Shown here: positions 37,119 through 44,913 of the stretch, piece after piece
How the letters are laid out: each line of letters starts with the position of its first letter
Numbering within the stretch: the stretch's first letter is position 1
Origin: Streptacidiphilus carbonis
GTDB taxonomy: Bacteria; Actinomycetota; Actinomycetes; Streptomycetales; Streptomycetaceae
NCBI RefSeq assembly: GCF_000787775.1
Contig: NZ_BBPM01000008.1
Span: forward strand, 55,575 to 119,574
Reading direction: 5' to 3'
Length of the DNA stretch: 64,000 bases
Translations under genes and position numbers: made by a program
Notes under the pieces: generated by a model
Seen by the model: the letters and a program-made list of their open reading frames with translations, nothing else
Told to the model about the DNA's origin: nothing
The model's database searches: none

Positions 37119-37133
37119 CGCCGTAATACGGCG
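37119..37133. promoter_or_regulatory. Operator of the toxin-antitoxin pair
   Basis: CGCCGTAATACGGCG, perfect 7-bp arms around a central A, 16 bases before the antitoxin ATG. The preceding CGTATCACG may be a second half-site. Expected for RHH antitoxin autorepression. Confidence 0.65.
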
Positions 37134-37286
37134 ACTGGAGCAGCAGCCCGGGCGGCCCCGTCTGCGAGCTAGAGCCAGGACACGGCCGCACCGTGCCCTC
37201 AACGCCACGGCCTGAACCAACCGCGAACCGCAGCCCCGGAGTGCCGTGGGACGAGCTCACGAGAAGGCAAGCGGCAGAAGGACGAC

Positions 37287-37664
37287 TCAGGAGGCGGACG
37301 GCCCGATCTCCCCGGCAAAGACGATGACCTGGTCGATGAGGCTCCGCCGCAGATGGACGACGTCCGTTCCCGCCAGGCGGGGGCCTCCATCCGGCGTGGT
37401 GAAGACCCACTGGTACCGGGCCCACTCGTCAGGCATGTCCACCGCTGAGCAGCGCACCATCGTGCCGGCGCCCGCCGGGTGGTTCCGGATGTCCAGCATG
37501 AACCGCTCGACCGCCGCGATTCCTTCGCTGCGACCCAACGGCCCCCAGAAGACCACGTCTGAGGTCAGGGCCTGGGAGAGCAGGGCAGTCACATGGCTGT
37601 CGTCCGAGGCGTTGAACGCGGAGATGAACGAGTCGATCGCGGAGCGTGCCGTCTCTTCCTGCAT
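37287..37664 (-). CDS. NTF2-like/SnoaL-like protein
   Basis: A 125-residue small alpha+beta barrel protein: IDSFISAFNASDDSHVTALLSQALTSDVVFWGPLG is the standard opening of the SnoaL-like/DUF4440 group, and the later RYQWVFTTPDGGPRLAGTDVVHLR strand pair fits too. Members may be enzymes or ligand binders; no catalytic residue is conserved well enough to choose. It stands alone in an apparently accessory patch. Confidence 0.8.
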   Translation of the reverse strand: MQEETARSAIDSFISAFNASDDSHVTALLSQALTSDVVFWGPLGRSEGIAAVERFMLDIRNHPAGAGTMVRCSAVDMPDEWARYQWVFTTPDGGPRLAGTDVVHLRRSLIDQVIVFAGEIGPSAS

Positions 37665-37793
37665 GCCCCAGTAATACCAGCCGTTGCGCGTGAACGCGTC
37701 CCGCGAGCATGCGTCCTAGCCGCAGGACGCTCTCAAGGGCGCCTGTGGGGATGGTGTGGCAGTGGCGGGTCGGGTCGGGTCTAATGCTTGGTT

Positions 37794-38333
37794 GTGGATG
37801 CGAGCGCAGCGGCGGTCATAGGAGCGGCAGTTGGCGCGGTCAGTGGGTTGGGGGGCGGCTGGCTCTCTGTGGTCGGGCAGTCCCGGCAGCACCGGCTGCA
37901 GCAGGTGGGGGAGCGTGAGCGCTGGCGCGAGGAGATGCGGCGCGACGCCTACAACACCTTCATCGCCACCGGGAAGAGACTGTCGTCGGCGTGGTGGAAG
38001 TCGGCCGACCAGTTGCTGGAAGCGGGCAGTACGCCGACCGACTGGCAGGCCCGCTTCATCGATGCACACGAGGCCTGGGTGGAGTTCAGCACAGCTGCTG
38101 CCGCGGTGAGCGTCGCCGGTCCCCGAGCGGTGGCCGAAGCGGCGGACGAGCTTCGCAGGGCGATGTCCGAATGGGAGACCATCGGTACGGCGTGGAGCCA
38201 TGAAGCCATCCGAGGGGGCGTCGGCCGGCTCGAACATTTCAACACCCGCTTCCAGGCTGCGGCGCAGGCGAAGCGGGTCCCGGACAAGGCGTTCCAGGCG
38301 GCGGCCCGAAAGGCACTCGGGACTGACGACTGA
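37794..38333 (+). CDS. Hypothetical membrane-anchored protein
   Basis: A 179-residue protein with one N-terminal hydrophobic segment (AAAVIGAAVGAVSGLGGGWLSVVG) followed by a long helical, Trp- and charge-rich part (RERWREEMRRDAYNTFIATGKRLSSAWW). The GTG at 37794 or a TTG at 37788 could start it; no ribosome site is clear. Family not recognised. Third-position bias is somewhat lower than in neighbouring core genes. Confidence 0.65.
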   Translation: MDASAAAVIGAAVGAVSGLGGGWLSVVGQSRQHRLQQVGERERWREEMRRDAYNTFIATGKRLSSAWWKSADQLLEAGSTPTDWQARFIDAHEAWVEFSTAAAAVSVAGPRAVAEAADELRRAMSEWETIGTAWSHEAIRGGVGRLEHFNTRFQAAAQAKRVPDKAFQAAARKALGTDD

Positions 38334-38380
38334 CCGGCCGATCCCGCGCGCCGTCGACGCGGTGGAAATCGAGCGGCGCC

Positions 38381-38539
38381 CCCCGGCAGGCGCAGCAGCA
38401 GCGTGGACGTACCACGGGCGACCACGCCGACGACGCCCTCGGCCGCAAGCAGAGCGCCCTGGGCGCACAGCACCGCGAGCAGCGCGGTGTTCTGCCGCAC
38501 GGTCAGCGGCGGCCCCGTGTCCGCCCCGTGTCCGGCCAC
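38381..38539 (-). pseudogene. Truncated membrane-protein gene fragment
   Basis: Directly after the TAG of the spermidine-synthase-like gene, a GTG opens a frame with high G/C third positions for about 50 codons (...VRQNTALLAVLCAQG... then ...AAEGVVGVVARGTSTLLLRL), including one probable membrane helix. Codon bias collapses near 38380 and the frame then runs antisense into the neighbouring gene. Looks like the 5' part of a translationally coupled gene cut off at the edge of an accessory segment. Confidence 0.4.
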
Positions 38540-38540
38540 G

Positions 38541-39299
38541 CTACCCGCCCCGGGGAGCACCGTGCAGGGGCGTGACGGCGAGGTAGACGGTGTTGGCGGC
38601 CTCGCGGCCCTGCAGCGGGTTGTCGAAGGTGACGATCTCCGCGCGCACCTCGGCGAAGGCCCGGGCCTCGGCCAGGGACGACATGAACTCCTGGTCGGGC
38701 GGGTCGTTGGACCAGAGGGCGAACACCCCGCCGGGGTTCAGCATCCCGGCGAGGCGGCGCAGCCCCGTCGGTCGGTAGAGGTCGGCGTTGCCGGGGTGCA
38801 GCCAGTGGCGCGGCGAGTGGTCGATGTCCACCACGATCGCGTGGAAGCGCCGCTCGCGGGTGTCCGGGTCGAGTCCGGAGCCGGTCCGGACCATCGCGAA
38901 GAAGTCGCCCTGCACCAGCCGGCAGCGCGGATCGGCCGCCAGTCCGGAGGGGATCAACTCGCGTTGATGCCATTCGATCACCTCGGCGAGGGCGTCCACC
39001 ACGACCAGCGAGCGCACCGCCGGGCTCTCCAGCACGGCCTGCGCGGTGCAGCCGAGGCCGAGGCCGCCCACCACCACGTCGAGGGTCGCGTCGGCCGCGC
39101 CCGCCAACTCGGCGAGAGCCAGCCGCCCGAGCTCCAGCTCGGCGACGGTGAACAGGCTCGACATCAGGTATTCGTCATTGAGCTTGATCTCGTAGACGTC
39201 CCGGTCCACACCGCCCACATCGGGGTAGCGGCGGCGGCGGAGCGCCAGCTCACCGAGGGCCGTCCGGCGCCAGTCGAGCTCCTGAAAACGCACACTCAC
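38541..39299 (-). CDS. Spermidine-synthase-like methyltransferase-fold protein
   Basis: A 252-residue Rossmann protein like the stand-alone spermidine synthase domains of actinomycetes: VVVGGLGLGCTAQAVLES is the nucleotide-binding loop, followed by VVVDALAEVIEWHQREL and the acidic motif VVDIDHSPRHWL. The substrate is unknown; true polyamine synthases have a different active-site loop. The GTG at 39299 has GGGAG six bases upstream. Confidence 0.82.
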   Translation of the reverse strand: MSVRFQELDWRRTALGELALRRRRYPDVGGVDRDVYEIKLNDEYLMSSLFTVAELELGRLALAELAGAADATLDVVVGGLGLGCTAQAVLESPAVRSLVVVDALAEVIEWHQRELIPSGLAADPRCRLVQGDFFAMVRTGSGLDPDTRERRFHAIVVDIDHSPRHWLHPGNADLYRPTGLRRLAGMLNPGGVFALWSNDPPDQEFMSSLAEARAFAEVRAEIVTFDNPLQGREAANTVYLAVTPLHGAPRGG

Positions 39300-39369
39300 C
39301 GGTACTCCCTCGTCCGTCCTGCCCCCAGCTTGGCACTGCGGCGGACGTTCCGGGCGCGGGCGGCGCCGG

Positions 39370-40581
39370 TCAGCGCCGCGCCGCTCCGACCGTCTCCTGC
39401 TGCGAGACCGTCTCCTGCTGCGGGACGGTCTCCGGAGCCGGGACGGCCCCGTCGGCCGGGGTGTGCTCCCGGTACTCGTCCAGTGCCCTGGTGACGCCGC
39501 GTTTCAGCAGCCGGGCCAGCGGGCGCTCGACCAGCCGGTGCACCAGCCAGGCGAAGGCCAGCATGGTGACGGCGGTCAGGCCGACCAGCGGCCACGGGGC
39601 GATCCGCTGGTGCAGCAGCCTGATCATGGTCCAGCCGATGTTCTCGTGCACCAGGTAGAAGGGGTAGGTGAGCGCTCCGGCCCAGGTCAGCCACTTCCAC
39701 TGGATGCGCGAGAGCAGGCCGAGCGCCACCATCGCCATCACCGCGTAGCAGAGCACCACCAGCACGGCGTCGGGCCAGACCGGATAGGTGTAGCCGAGCC
39801 ACGGGTTCGACTCGCGCTGGTGCTCGTTCGCGTAGTCGATCGAGATGATCAGGTTGACCGCGACGATGCCCCACAGCAGCAGGTTCGGGCGGAACCGGTA
39901 CATCAGGTAGTAGGCCAGACCCGCGATGAAGAAGGACGAGACCCCGGGCATGGCGACCAGGCTGAGCAGCGGCTCCTTGGTGGTCGGGCTCACCATCCCG
40001 GCGACCGTCCAGATCAGGCAGAAGGCGACGACCCGGTTGTAGGTCACCCCCTTCCAGACGACCAGGGCGAACAGCAGGTAGAAGCGCAGCTCGAACCAGA
40101 GGGTCCAGTAGACCGCGTCCAGGTTGAGCACCCCGACACCGGTCTGGAACATGGTCAGGTTGGTGACGATCGAGAAGAAGTCCAGCGGCTGGGTGACCAT
40201 CGGCCAGGTGGTGAGCACCACCGTGGTGGCCAGGATCGCGAACCAGTAGGTCGGGTACAGCCGGGTCACCCGGGAGGTGAAGAACGCGCCGAGCCCCTTG
40301 CCCCAACTGCTCATGCAGATGACGAAGCCGCTGATCAGGAAGAACAGGCAGACGCCGGTCCACATGTAGGCACCGAGCCAGGCGGCGGTGGGGAAGACTT
40401 GGCGGATCGGCCGGCCCCAGGCGTTGTGCGCGGCTGTCGGGCTGCCGCCGAAACCGACGTAGTGGTGGAACATCACGGTCAGCGCGGCGAGGATGCGCAG
40501 ACCGTCCAACACGACCAGGCGGGGAGGCCTGATCTGCTGCGGTACGGCCGACTCTCGGGCGTTCTGCGCTGTTGGTATCAC
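39370..40581 (-). CDS. Acyltransferase 3 family membrane protein
   Basis: A 403-residue integral membrane acyltransferase (AT3/OafA type). It starts LDGLRILAALTVMFHHYVGF with the conserved Arg and His-His, and continues with CLFFLISGFVICMSSWGKG and SRVTRLYPTYWFAI. Such proteins O-acylate sugars or antibiotics on the cell surface. The C-terminal tail repeats QQETV. Target unknown. About ten hydrophobic segments are visible. Confidence 0.9.
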   Translation of the reverse strand: MIPTAQNARESAVPQQIRPPRLVVLDGLRILAALTVMFHHYVGFGGSPTAAHNAWGRPIRQVFPTAAWLGAYMWTGVCLFFLISGFVICMSSWGKGLGAFFTSRVTRLYPTYWFAILATTVVLTTWPMVTQPLDFFSIVTNLTMFQTGVGVLNLDAVYWTLWFELRFYLLFALVVWKGVTYNRVVAFCLIWTVAGMVSPTTKEPLLSLVAMPGVSSFFIAGLAYYLMYRFRPNLLLWGIVAVNLIISIDYANEHQRESNPWLGYTYPVWPDAVLVVLCYAVMAMVALGLLSRIQWKWLTWAGALTYPFYLVHENIGWTMIRLLHQRIAPWPLVGLTAVTMLAFAWLVHRLVERPLARLLKRGVTRALDEYREHTPADGAVPAPETVPQQETVSQQETVGAARR

Positions 40582-40742
40582 CAGCCGGAGCCTATCCGCC
40601 GCACAACCGATCGACAGAACCCGGAGGGCTCGGGCCTCCCGTGATCCGTCCCACAGTGGTGGTCACGACTGTGTCAGGGCTTGTCGGGGAGCCCGGCGCC
40701 TGTCGGGAGAACGCCCGGCGTTCGCCGGCGGGATCGCCCGGC

Positions 40743-40790
40743 GCCGTCAGGCGTCCTCGCCGTCAGGCGTCCTCGCCGTCAGGCGTCCTC
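40743..40790. repeat. Three perfect 16-bp tandem repeats at a gene end
   Basis: GCCGTCAGGCGTCCTC occurs three times head to tail. On the minus strand each unit encodes GAG GAC GCC TGA. Because 16 is not a multiple of three, the same Glu-Asp-Ala-stop ending appears once in each of the three frames. Confidence 0.9.
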
Positions 40791-41024
40791 GGCGTCGACC
40801 ACGGCGAAGCCGACCCCCTTGCAGGTCCCGCAGGGCGCGCCGTCCGACACCCCGTCGCCGTGGCACTCGCCGCACAGCCCGTCGTGCCAGAGCGTCCCGT
40901 CCAGCGCCAGATGCGGCGCCGGGTAGTGCGTGTCCGGCAGCACGCACTCGACCTGCGTGAGCGCGTGCCGCCTGAGGCACAGGTCCCCGCCGGGACGCCG
41001 CCATCCACTCTCCGCTTCAGCCAT
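40779..41024 (-). CDS. Small CxxCxGxG zinc-ribbon protein
   Basis: An 81-residue protein with two DnaJ-like zinc-binding knuckles near the C-terminus (CGECHGDG and CGTCKGVG). The N-terminal half has further Cys and His residues (DLCLRRHALTQVECVL). CAGGAG nine bases before the ATG at 41024 fixes the start. The stop lies in a 16-bp tandem repeat array. Function unknown; isolated DnaJ-type knuckles usually mediate protein contacts. Confidence 0.72.
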   Translation of the reverse strand: MAEAESGWRRPGGDLCLRRHALTQVECVLPDTHYPAPHLALDGTLWHDGLCGECHGDGVSDGAPCGTCKGVGFAVVDAEDA

Positions 41025-41114
41025 GTCGCCCGCTCCTGCCACCCGCCGCTGTTCCCGTGCTCTCCAGCTTCCCAGAGGGCACTGACAGTGGGCCCCGGGC
41101 CCGCGGCGCCCGCC

Positions 41115-41729
41115 TCAGGCCGTCGAGCGGCCCAGGTAGGTGAGCGGGCCCGGGTCGGTGACGGGGATCACATGGAAGCCCAGCCGGTCGTAGAAGGCCC
41201 GGGCCGGGGTGTTGGCGGTGACCATGCCGAGGTGGACCCGGGGGACGCCGGCCGAGCGCAGCGCCGCGAACAGCGCGTCCATCAGCTCGCGTCCATGGCC
41301 CAGCCGCTGGTGGCTGGGCAGCAGGTCGATGTGCAGGTGCGCCGGGTACTCCGCCAGCTCGTCCAGCAGCATCCGTTCCGGACGGTGCATCAGATCGACC
41401 ATGGCCTCGCTCGGCGTGGTCGGCTCGCGCTCCGGCAGCGGGTAGCGATCCGCCAGGGTCGGCAGCCATTCGGTGCGGAAGCGCTTGACGAAGCTCGCGG
41501 TGTCGGCGGTGCCGACCACATAGCCGACGGCCCGTTCGCCGTCGTCCACGACGAAGGCCAGTTCCGGCTCCAGGACCGCGTAGGGGGCGGCGAAGATGCT
41601 CGGCATCAGCTCCAGGTCGGGGTAGACGTGCCGGGAGTCACCGCCGTCGTGGGCGGTCCGGACGCAGATGTCGAACAGGGCGTCGCGGTCCTCCGGCCGG
41701 TACGGGCGGACCGTTGCTCGCAGGGTCAT
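41115..41729 (-). CDS. GNAT family N-acetyltransferase
   Basis: A 204-residue acetyltransferase: RPYRPEDRDALFDICVRTA at the start, the strand AFVVDDGERAVGYVVGT, LHIDLLPSHQRLGHGRELM with the CoA loop, and VTANTPARAFYDRLGFHVIP at the end. It resembles the O-GlcNAcase-associated or N-acetylglutamate-type GNATs in length. Substrate unknown. Confidence 0.9.
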   Translation of the reverse strand: MTLRATVRPYRPEDRDALFDICVRTAHDGGDSRHVYPDLELMPSIFAAPYAVLEPELAFVVDDGERAVGYVVGTADTASFVKRFRTEWLPTLADRYPLPEREPTTPSEAMVDLMHRPERMLLDELAEYPAHLHIDLLPSHQRLGHGRELMDALFAALRSAGVPRVHLGMVTANTPARAFYDRLGFHVIPVTDPGPLTYLGRSTA

Positions 41730-42043
41730 GGCGCCGATGGTGGTCCATTGGGAGCGCTCTCACAAGCGGATTACTCCGCGGTAGAACGCTCTTCCCTCAG
41801 CGGTTGACAGCTGCTACTCTGCCATCAGCATGTGAGATCGCCGTAGTCCGGCGCCCGTGCTTCTTCGCACCACCGTTCCGCATCGCCGACTGCCCACTGA
41901 CGCAGCCCGTCCTTCTGTGACCGGCTTCCAGGCGCAGCCCTCGCTCCACCTCCACCTGTATCGCAGGCCGCGCCGCTGTCCCGGGCGATGATCGCCGACA
42001 CCTGCCGCCGTCTGCCTCGCCCTGTCCGCGAGAGGACTCCATC
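41730..42043 (+). promoter_or_regulatory. Promoter and C-rich leader of the Rho-like gene
   Basis: TTGACA at 41804-41809 with CAGCAT 16 bases later is a plausible promoter. From about 41860 to 42040 the sense strand is strongly C-rich and G-poor, with many pyrimidine runs, which is what Rho-binding (rut) regions look like. Rho genes are commonly controlled by Rho acting on their own leaders. No protein-coding gene is supported in these 314 bases. Confidence 0.45.
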
Positions 42044-43201
42044 ATGACCACCCTTCTTGAACCCCCGGTCACCCCGACCGAAACACCCGAACCCGTCCTG
42101 GCCGGCACCGCCGCAGCCACGGTCACCGCGGGCGTCTTCGACCTCGCCACCGGCCGCAACGCCACCGGCGGCGTCCTGCGCGGCCCCGGTTGCCTGCCGC
42201 TGCCCGGCGATCCGCGGATCACCGCGCAGCAGGTCCGCCGATACGGCCTGCGCCGCGGCGACCTGGTCGAGACGGCCGGCGGCGGCATCGTCCGCGTCAA
42301 CGGCCGAGCGCCCGAACTGGCGCTCAAGCGGCCGCACTTCGCCGATCTCACCCCGGTCCATCCGCACCAGCGGCTGCGCCTGGAGACCGGGGCCGCCGGG
42401 CTCACCACCCGGATGATCGACCTGCTGGCGCCGATCGGAAAGGGCCAGCGCGGGCTGATCGTCGCCCCGCCCAAGGCCGGCAAGACCGCCGTACTGCAGG
42501 CCGTCGCCGACGCGGTGGCCCGCAACCACCCCGAGTGCCGACTGATGGTGCTGCTGCTGGACGAGCGCCCCGAGGAGGTCACCGACATGCGCCGCTCGGT
42601 CCGCGGCGAGGTGCTGGCCTCCACCTTCGACCAGCCGGCCAAGGAGCACACGGCACTGGCCGAGCTGGTCGTCGAGCGGGCCAGGCGCCTGGTCGAGGCC
42701 GGCGAGGACGTGGTGCTGCTGCTCGACTCGATCACCCGGCTGTGCCGGGCCCACAACACCACGGCCACCGCCGGCAGCGGCCGTACGCTCAGCGGCGGCG
42801 TGGACGCGAGCGCCCTGCTGGCCCCCAAGAAGCTCTTCGGCGCGGCCCGCAGCATCGAGGGCGGCGGCTCGCTGACCATCATCGCCACCGCCCTGGTGGA
42901 GACCGGGTCCCGGGCCGACGACTACTACTTCGAGGAACTGAAGAGCACCGGCAACATGGAGCTCCGCCTCGACCGCACGCTCGCCTCGCACCGGATCTTC
43001 CCCGCCATCAGCCCCGCCCCGAGCGGCACCCGCCGCGAGGAGCTGCTGACCGCCCCCGACGAGCTGGACGCGATGCACCGGCTGCGCCGCGCACTGCAGG
43101 CCCAGGGACCGCAGCAGGCCGTCGAACTGCTGCTGGAACGGCTGCGGAAGTCGTCCGGCAACGCCGAGTTCCTGACCCGGATCCTGCGCACCACCCCCTG
43201 A
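42044..43201 (+). CDS. Short Rho-type transcription termination factor
   Basis: A 385-residue Rho homologue. The ATPase core is complete: Walker A APPKAGKT (141-148), LLLDERPEEVTDMRRSV, LLLDSITRL and the Q/R-loop region EELKSTGNMELRLDR. The N-terminal part retains QVRRYGLRRGDLV from the RNA-binding domain, but the aromatic-rich GFGFLR primary-site segment is replaced by ATGGVLRG, and the large actinobacterial N-terminal insertion is missing. At 385 residues it is far shorter than the main actinomycete Rho, so it is probably a second copy. GAGAGGA lies before the ATG. Confidence 0.88.
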   Translation: MTTLLEPPVTPTETPEPVLAGTAAATVTAGVFDLATGRNATGGVLRGPGCLPLPGDPRITAQQVRRYGLRRGDLVETAGGGIVRVNGRAPELALKRPHFADLTPVHPHQRLRLETGAAGLTTRMIDLLAPIGKGQRGLIVAPPKAGKTAVLQAVADAVARNHPECRLMVLLLDERPEEVTDMRRSVRGEVLASTFDQPAKEHTALAELVVERARRLVEAGEDVVLLLDSITRLCRAHNTTATAGSGRTLSGGVDASALLAPKKLFGAARSIEGGGSLTIIATALVETGSRADDYYFEELKSTGNMELRLDRTLASHRIFPAISPAPSGTRREELLTAPDELDAMHRLRRALQAQGPQQAVELLLERLRKSSGNAEFLTRILRTTP

Positions 43202-43335
43202 CCGGGGCACAGCGTTCGACCGAAACACGGCGCCGTCGTCCCGGACGGGCCTGCCGCACCGCGCTGACCAGCCATTCGGGAGGCGCTTGCCGCATGCTCT
43301 CGTCACCCGGCCGGACAGCCGATAGGATACGCGAT

Positions 43336-44010
43336 ATGTCGCGAGATCCGATCCTCCACACCCACCGCCCTGACGACGACCACCAGGCCATGCGGGCCTC
43401 GCACGAGGACCGGGACGAGATCGTCGAGCAGCTGCGGGTCGCCGCCGGTGACGGACGGCTCACCGCCGAGGAGCTGGACGAGCGGCTCGGGATCGCGCTG
43501 GAGGCGCGCACCTACGGCGAACTGGCCGTCCTGGTACGGGATCTGCCGGCCACCACCGCCGGACCGCCGGCCCCGGCCGCTGCGGCCGTGGACGCCAAGG
43601 ACCTGATCCGACTGCAGGCCCACCACTCCAATCTGCAGCGGCTGGGCCCCTGGATCGTGCCGCGCCGACTGGAGGTCGAGTGCCGCGCCGGCAACGTGGT
43701 GCTGGACTTCACCCAGGCCGCCATCGGCGCACCCGTGCTCGACATGGAACTGGTGGTGCGCCACGGCAATGTCCGGTTGATCGTCCCGCCCGAGGTGGTG
43801 GTGCAGATCGACAGCGTGGAGATGCACGGCGGCAATGTGCACCAGCGCGCGACCACCCCCGAACCCGGCACGCCGGTGCGGCTGCTGGTGAACGTGTCCG
43901 GCGAGGTGCGCCACGGCAATGTGGAGGTGCGAAGCCCGCGGGTGGGCTTCCGCGAACGGCGCCGCCGCCGGCAGCTGCAGCGCGATCAACTCGGCCGGTA
44001 CGGCAAGTAA
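43336..44010 (+). CDS. DUF1707 domain protein
   Basis: A 224-residue protein. After a short N-terminus it has the DUF1707 block MRASHEDRDEIVEQLRVAAGDGRLTAEELDERLG, a helical SHOCT-like module, then a beta-rich region resembling the DUF2154/LiaF-type C-terminal domain (VLDFTQAAIGAPVLDMELVVRHGNVRLIVPP). Such proteins occur in envelope-stress circuits, but a role here is inference. The ATG at 43336 has AGGAT upstream; an internal ATG at 43390 is possible. Confidence 0.82.
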   Translation: MSRDPILHTHRPDDDHQAMRASHEDRDEIVEQLRVAAGDGRLTAEELDERLGIALEARTYGELAVLVRDLPATTAGPPAPAAAAVDAKDLIRLQAHHSNLQRLGPWIVPRRLEVECRAGNVVLDFTQAAIGAPVLDMELVVRHGNVRLIVPPEVVVQIDSVEMHGGNVHQRATTPEPGTPVRLLVNVSGEVRHGNVEVRSPRVGFRERRRRRQLQRDQLGRYGK

Positions 44011-44065
44011 GCCGCACCCCGGCCCTGCTGGTGGCCCGGCACGGAAGGATCACTAGTCTGGGTCG

Positions 44066-44812
44066 ATGACGACGAGACATATCGCGTTCGAGCGACTGCA
44101 CAACTTCCGCGACCTGGGCGGCTACGCCGCGGCGGACGGCCGTTCGGTGCGCTGGGGTCGGCTCTACCGCTCCGACTCGCTCGGAAAGCTCACCCCGGGA
44201 GGCCCGGACCACCAGCGGTTCCTCGACCTCGGCATCCGTACCGTGGTCGACCTCCGCTACCCCTGGGAGGTCGAGCGCGGCGGGCGGGTCCCCGAGCAAC
44301 CCGGCCTGGAGTACCACAACCTCAGCATCGAGCACCGGCCGTACGACCAGGCCGCGATCGACCCGGACGCCGACCCCTGGCGCCACCTCGCCGACCGCTA
44401 CGCCGAGGTCGTCGAGGACGGCGCGAAGGAGATCCGCGAGACCCTGGACGTGATCGCCGCGGACGGACGGCCCGACAGCGCCCCGCTGGTGTTCCACTGC
44501 GCCTCCGGCAAGGACCGCACCGGGCTGATCGCCGCGCTGGTGCTCAGCCTGCTCGGGGTGGGCGAGGACGACATCCTCGCCGACTTCGCCCTGACCGAGC
44601 TCGCCTCCGCCCGGCTGCTCGCCGACTACCGCGCCGCCTATCCGGACCGCGAGCAGATCTGGCCCGGCTACGGCCGCGCCCCCGCCGCGGTGCTGCGCCA
44701 CGTCCTCGACGACCTGACCGCGGCCCATGGCTCGGTCCGCGGCTACGCGGTGGAACGGCTGGGTGTGGACGACGAGTTGGTGGGGGCGCTACGAGCGCGA
44801 CTGCTGGAGTGA
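44066..44812 (+). CDS. Tyrosine phosphatase (Tyr_phosphatase3 type)
   Basis: A 248-residue protein with the phosphatase loop HCASGKDRTG (catalytic Cys145, Arg151) and the family opening FERLHNFRDLGGYAAADGRSVRWGRLYRSDSL. It resembles secreted or cytosolic tyrosine/lipid phosphatases of the PtpB group; no signal peptide is present. Target unknown. It stands alone between DUF1707 and the GH18 gene, with a terminal Leu-Glu. Confidence 0.9.
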   Translation: MTTRHIAFERLHNFRDLGGYAAADGRSVRWGRLYRSDSLGKLTPGGPDHQRFLDLGIRTVVDLRYPWEVERGGRVPEQPGLEYHNLSIEHRPYDQAAIDPDADPWRHLADRYAEVVEDGAKEIRETLDVIAADGRPDSAPLVFHCASGKDRTGLIAALVLSLLGVGEDDILADFALTELASARLLADYRAAYPDREQIWPGYGRAPAAVLRHVLDDLTAAHGSVRGYAVERLGVDDELVGALRARLLE

Positions 44813-44831
44813 GCAATAACTGGAAAGAGTG

Positions 44832-44860
44832 TTGACAGTTCATTGGTCTAGTCCAAAGAT
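44832..44860 (+). promoter_or_regulatory. GH18 promoter with an embedded DasR-type site
   Basis: TTGACA (44832-44837) and AAAGAT (44855-44860) are spaced by 17 bases. Between and overlapping them is ATTGGTCTAGTCCA (44842-44855), which matches the DasR-responsive element core TGGTCTAGACCA at all but one base. DasR represses chitin and aminosugar genes until glucosamine-6-phosphate is present. Confidence 0.75.
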
Positions 44861-44913
44861 GTCAGTGTCCAGCCAGAGGTCTCCACCAGTCACACCCCCA
44901 CAGGAGAGCCCGC

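Noticed and set aside
40743..40790. CRISPR-like array
   Set aside because: The units are directly adjacent, with no spacers and no cas genes nearby.
41714..41920. A small leader-peptide gene before the Rho paralogue
   Set aside because: The frame starts inside the divergent GNAT gene's 5' end, crosses the likely promoter and has no ribosome site.
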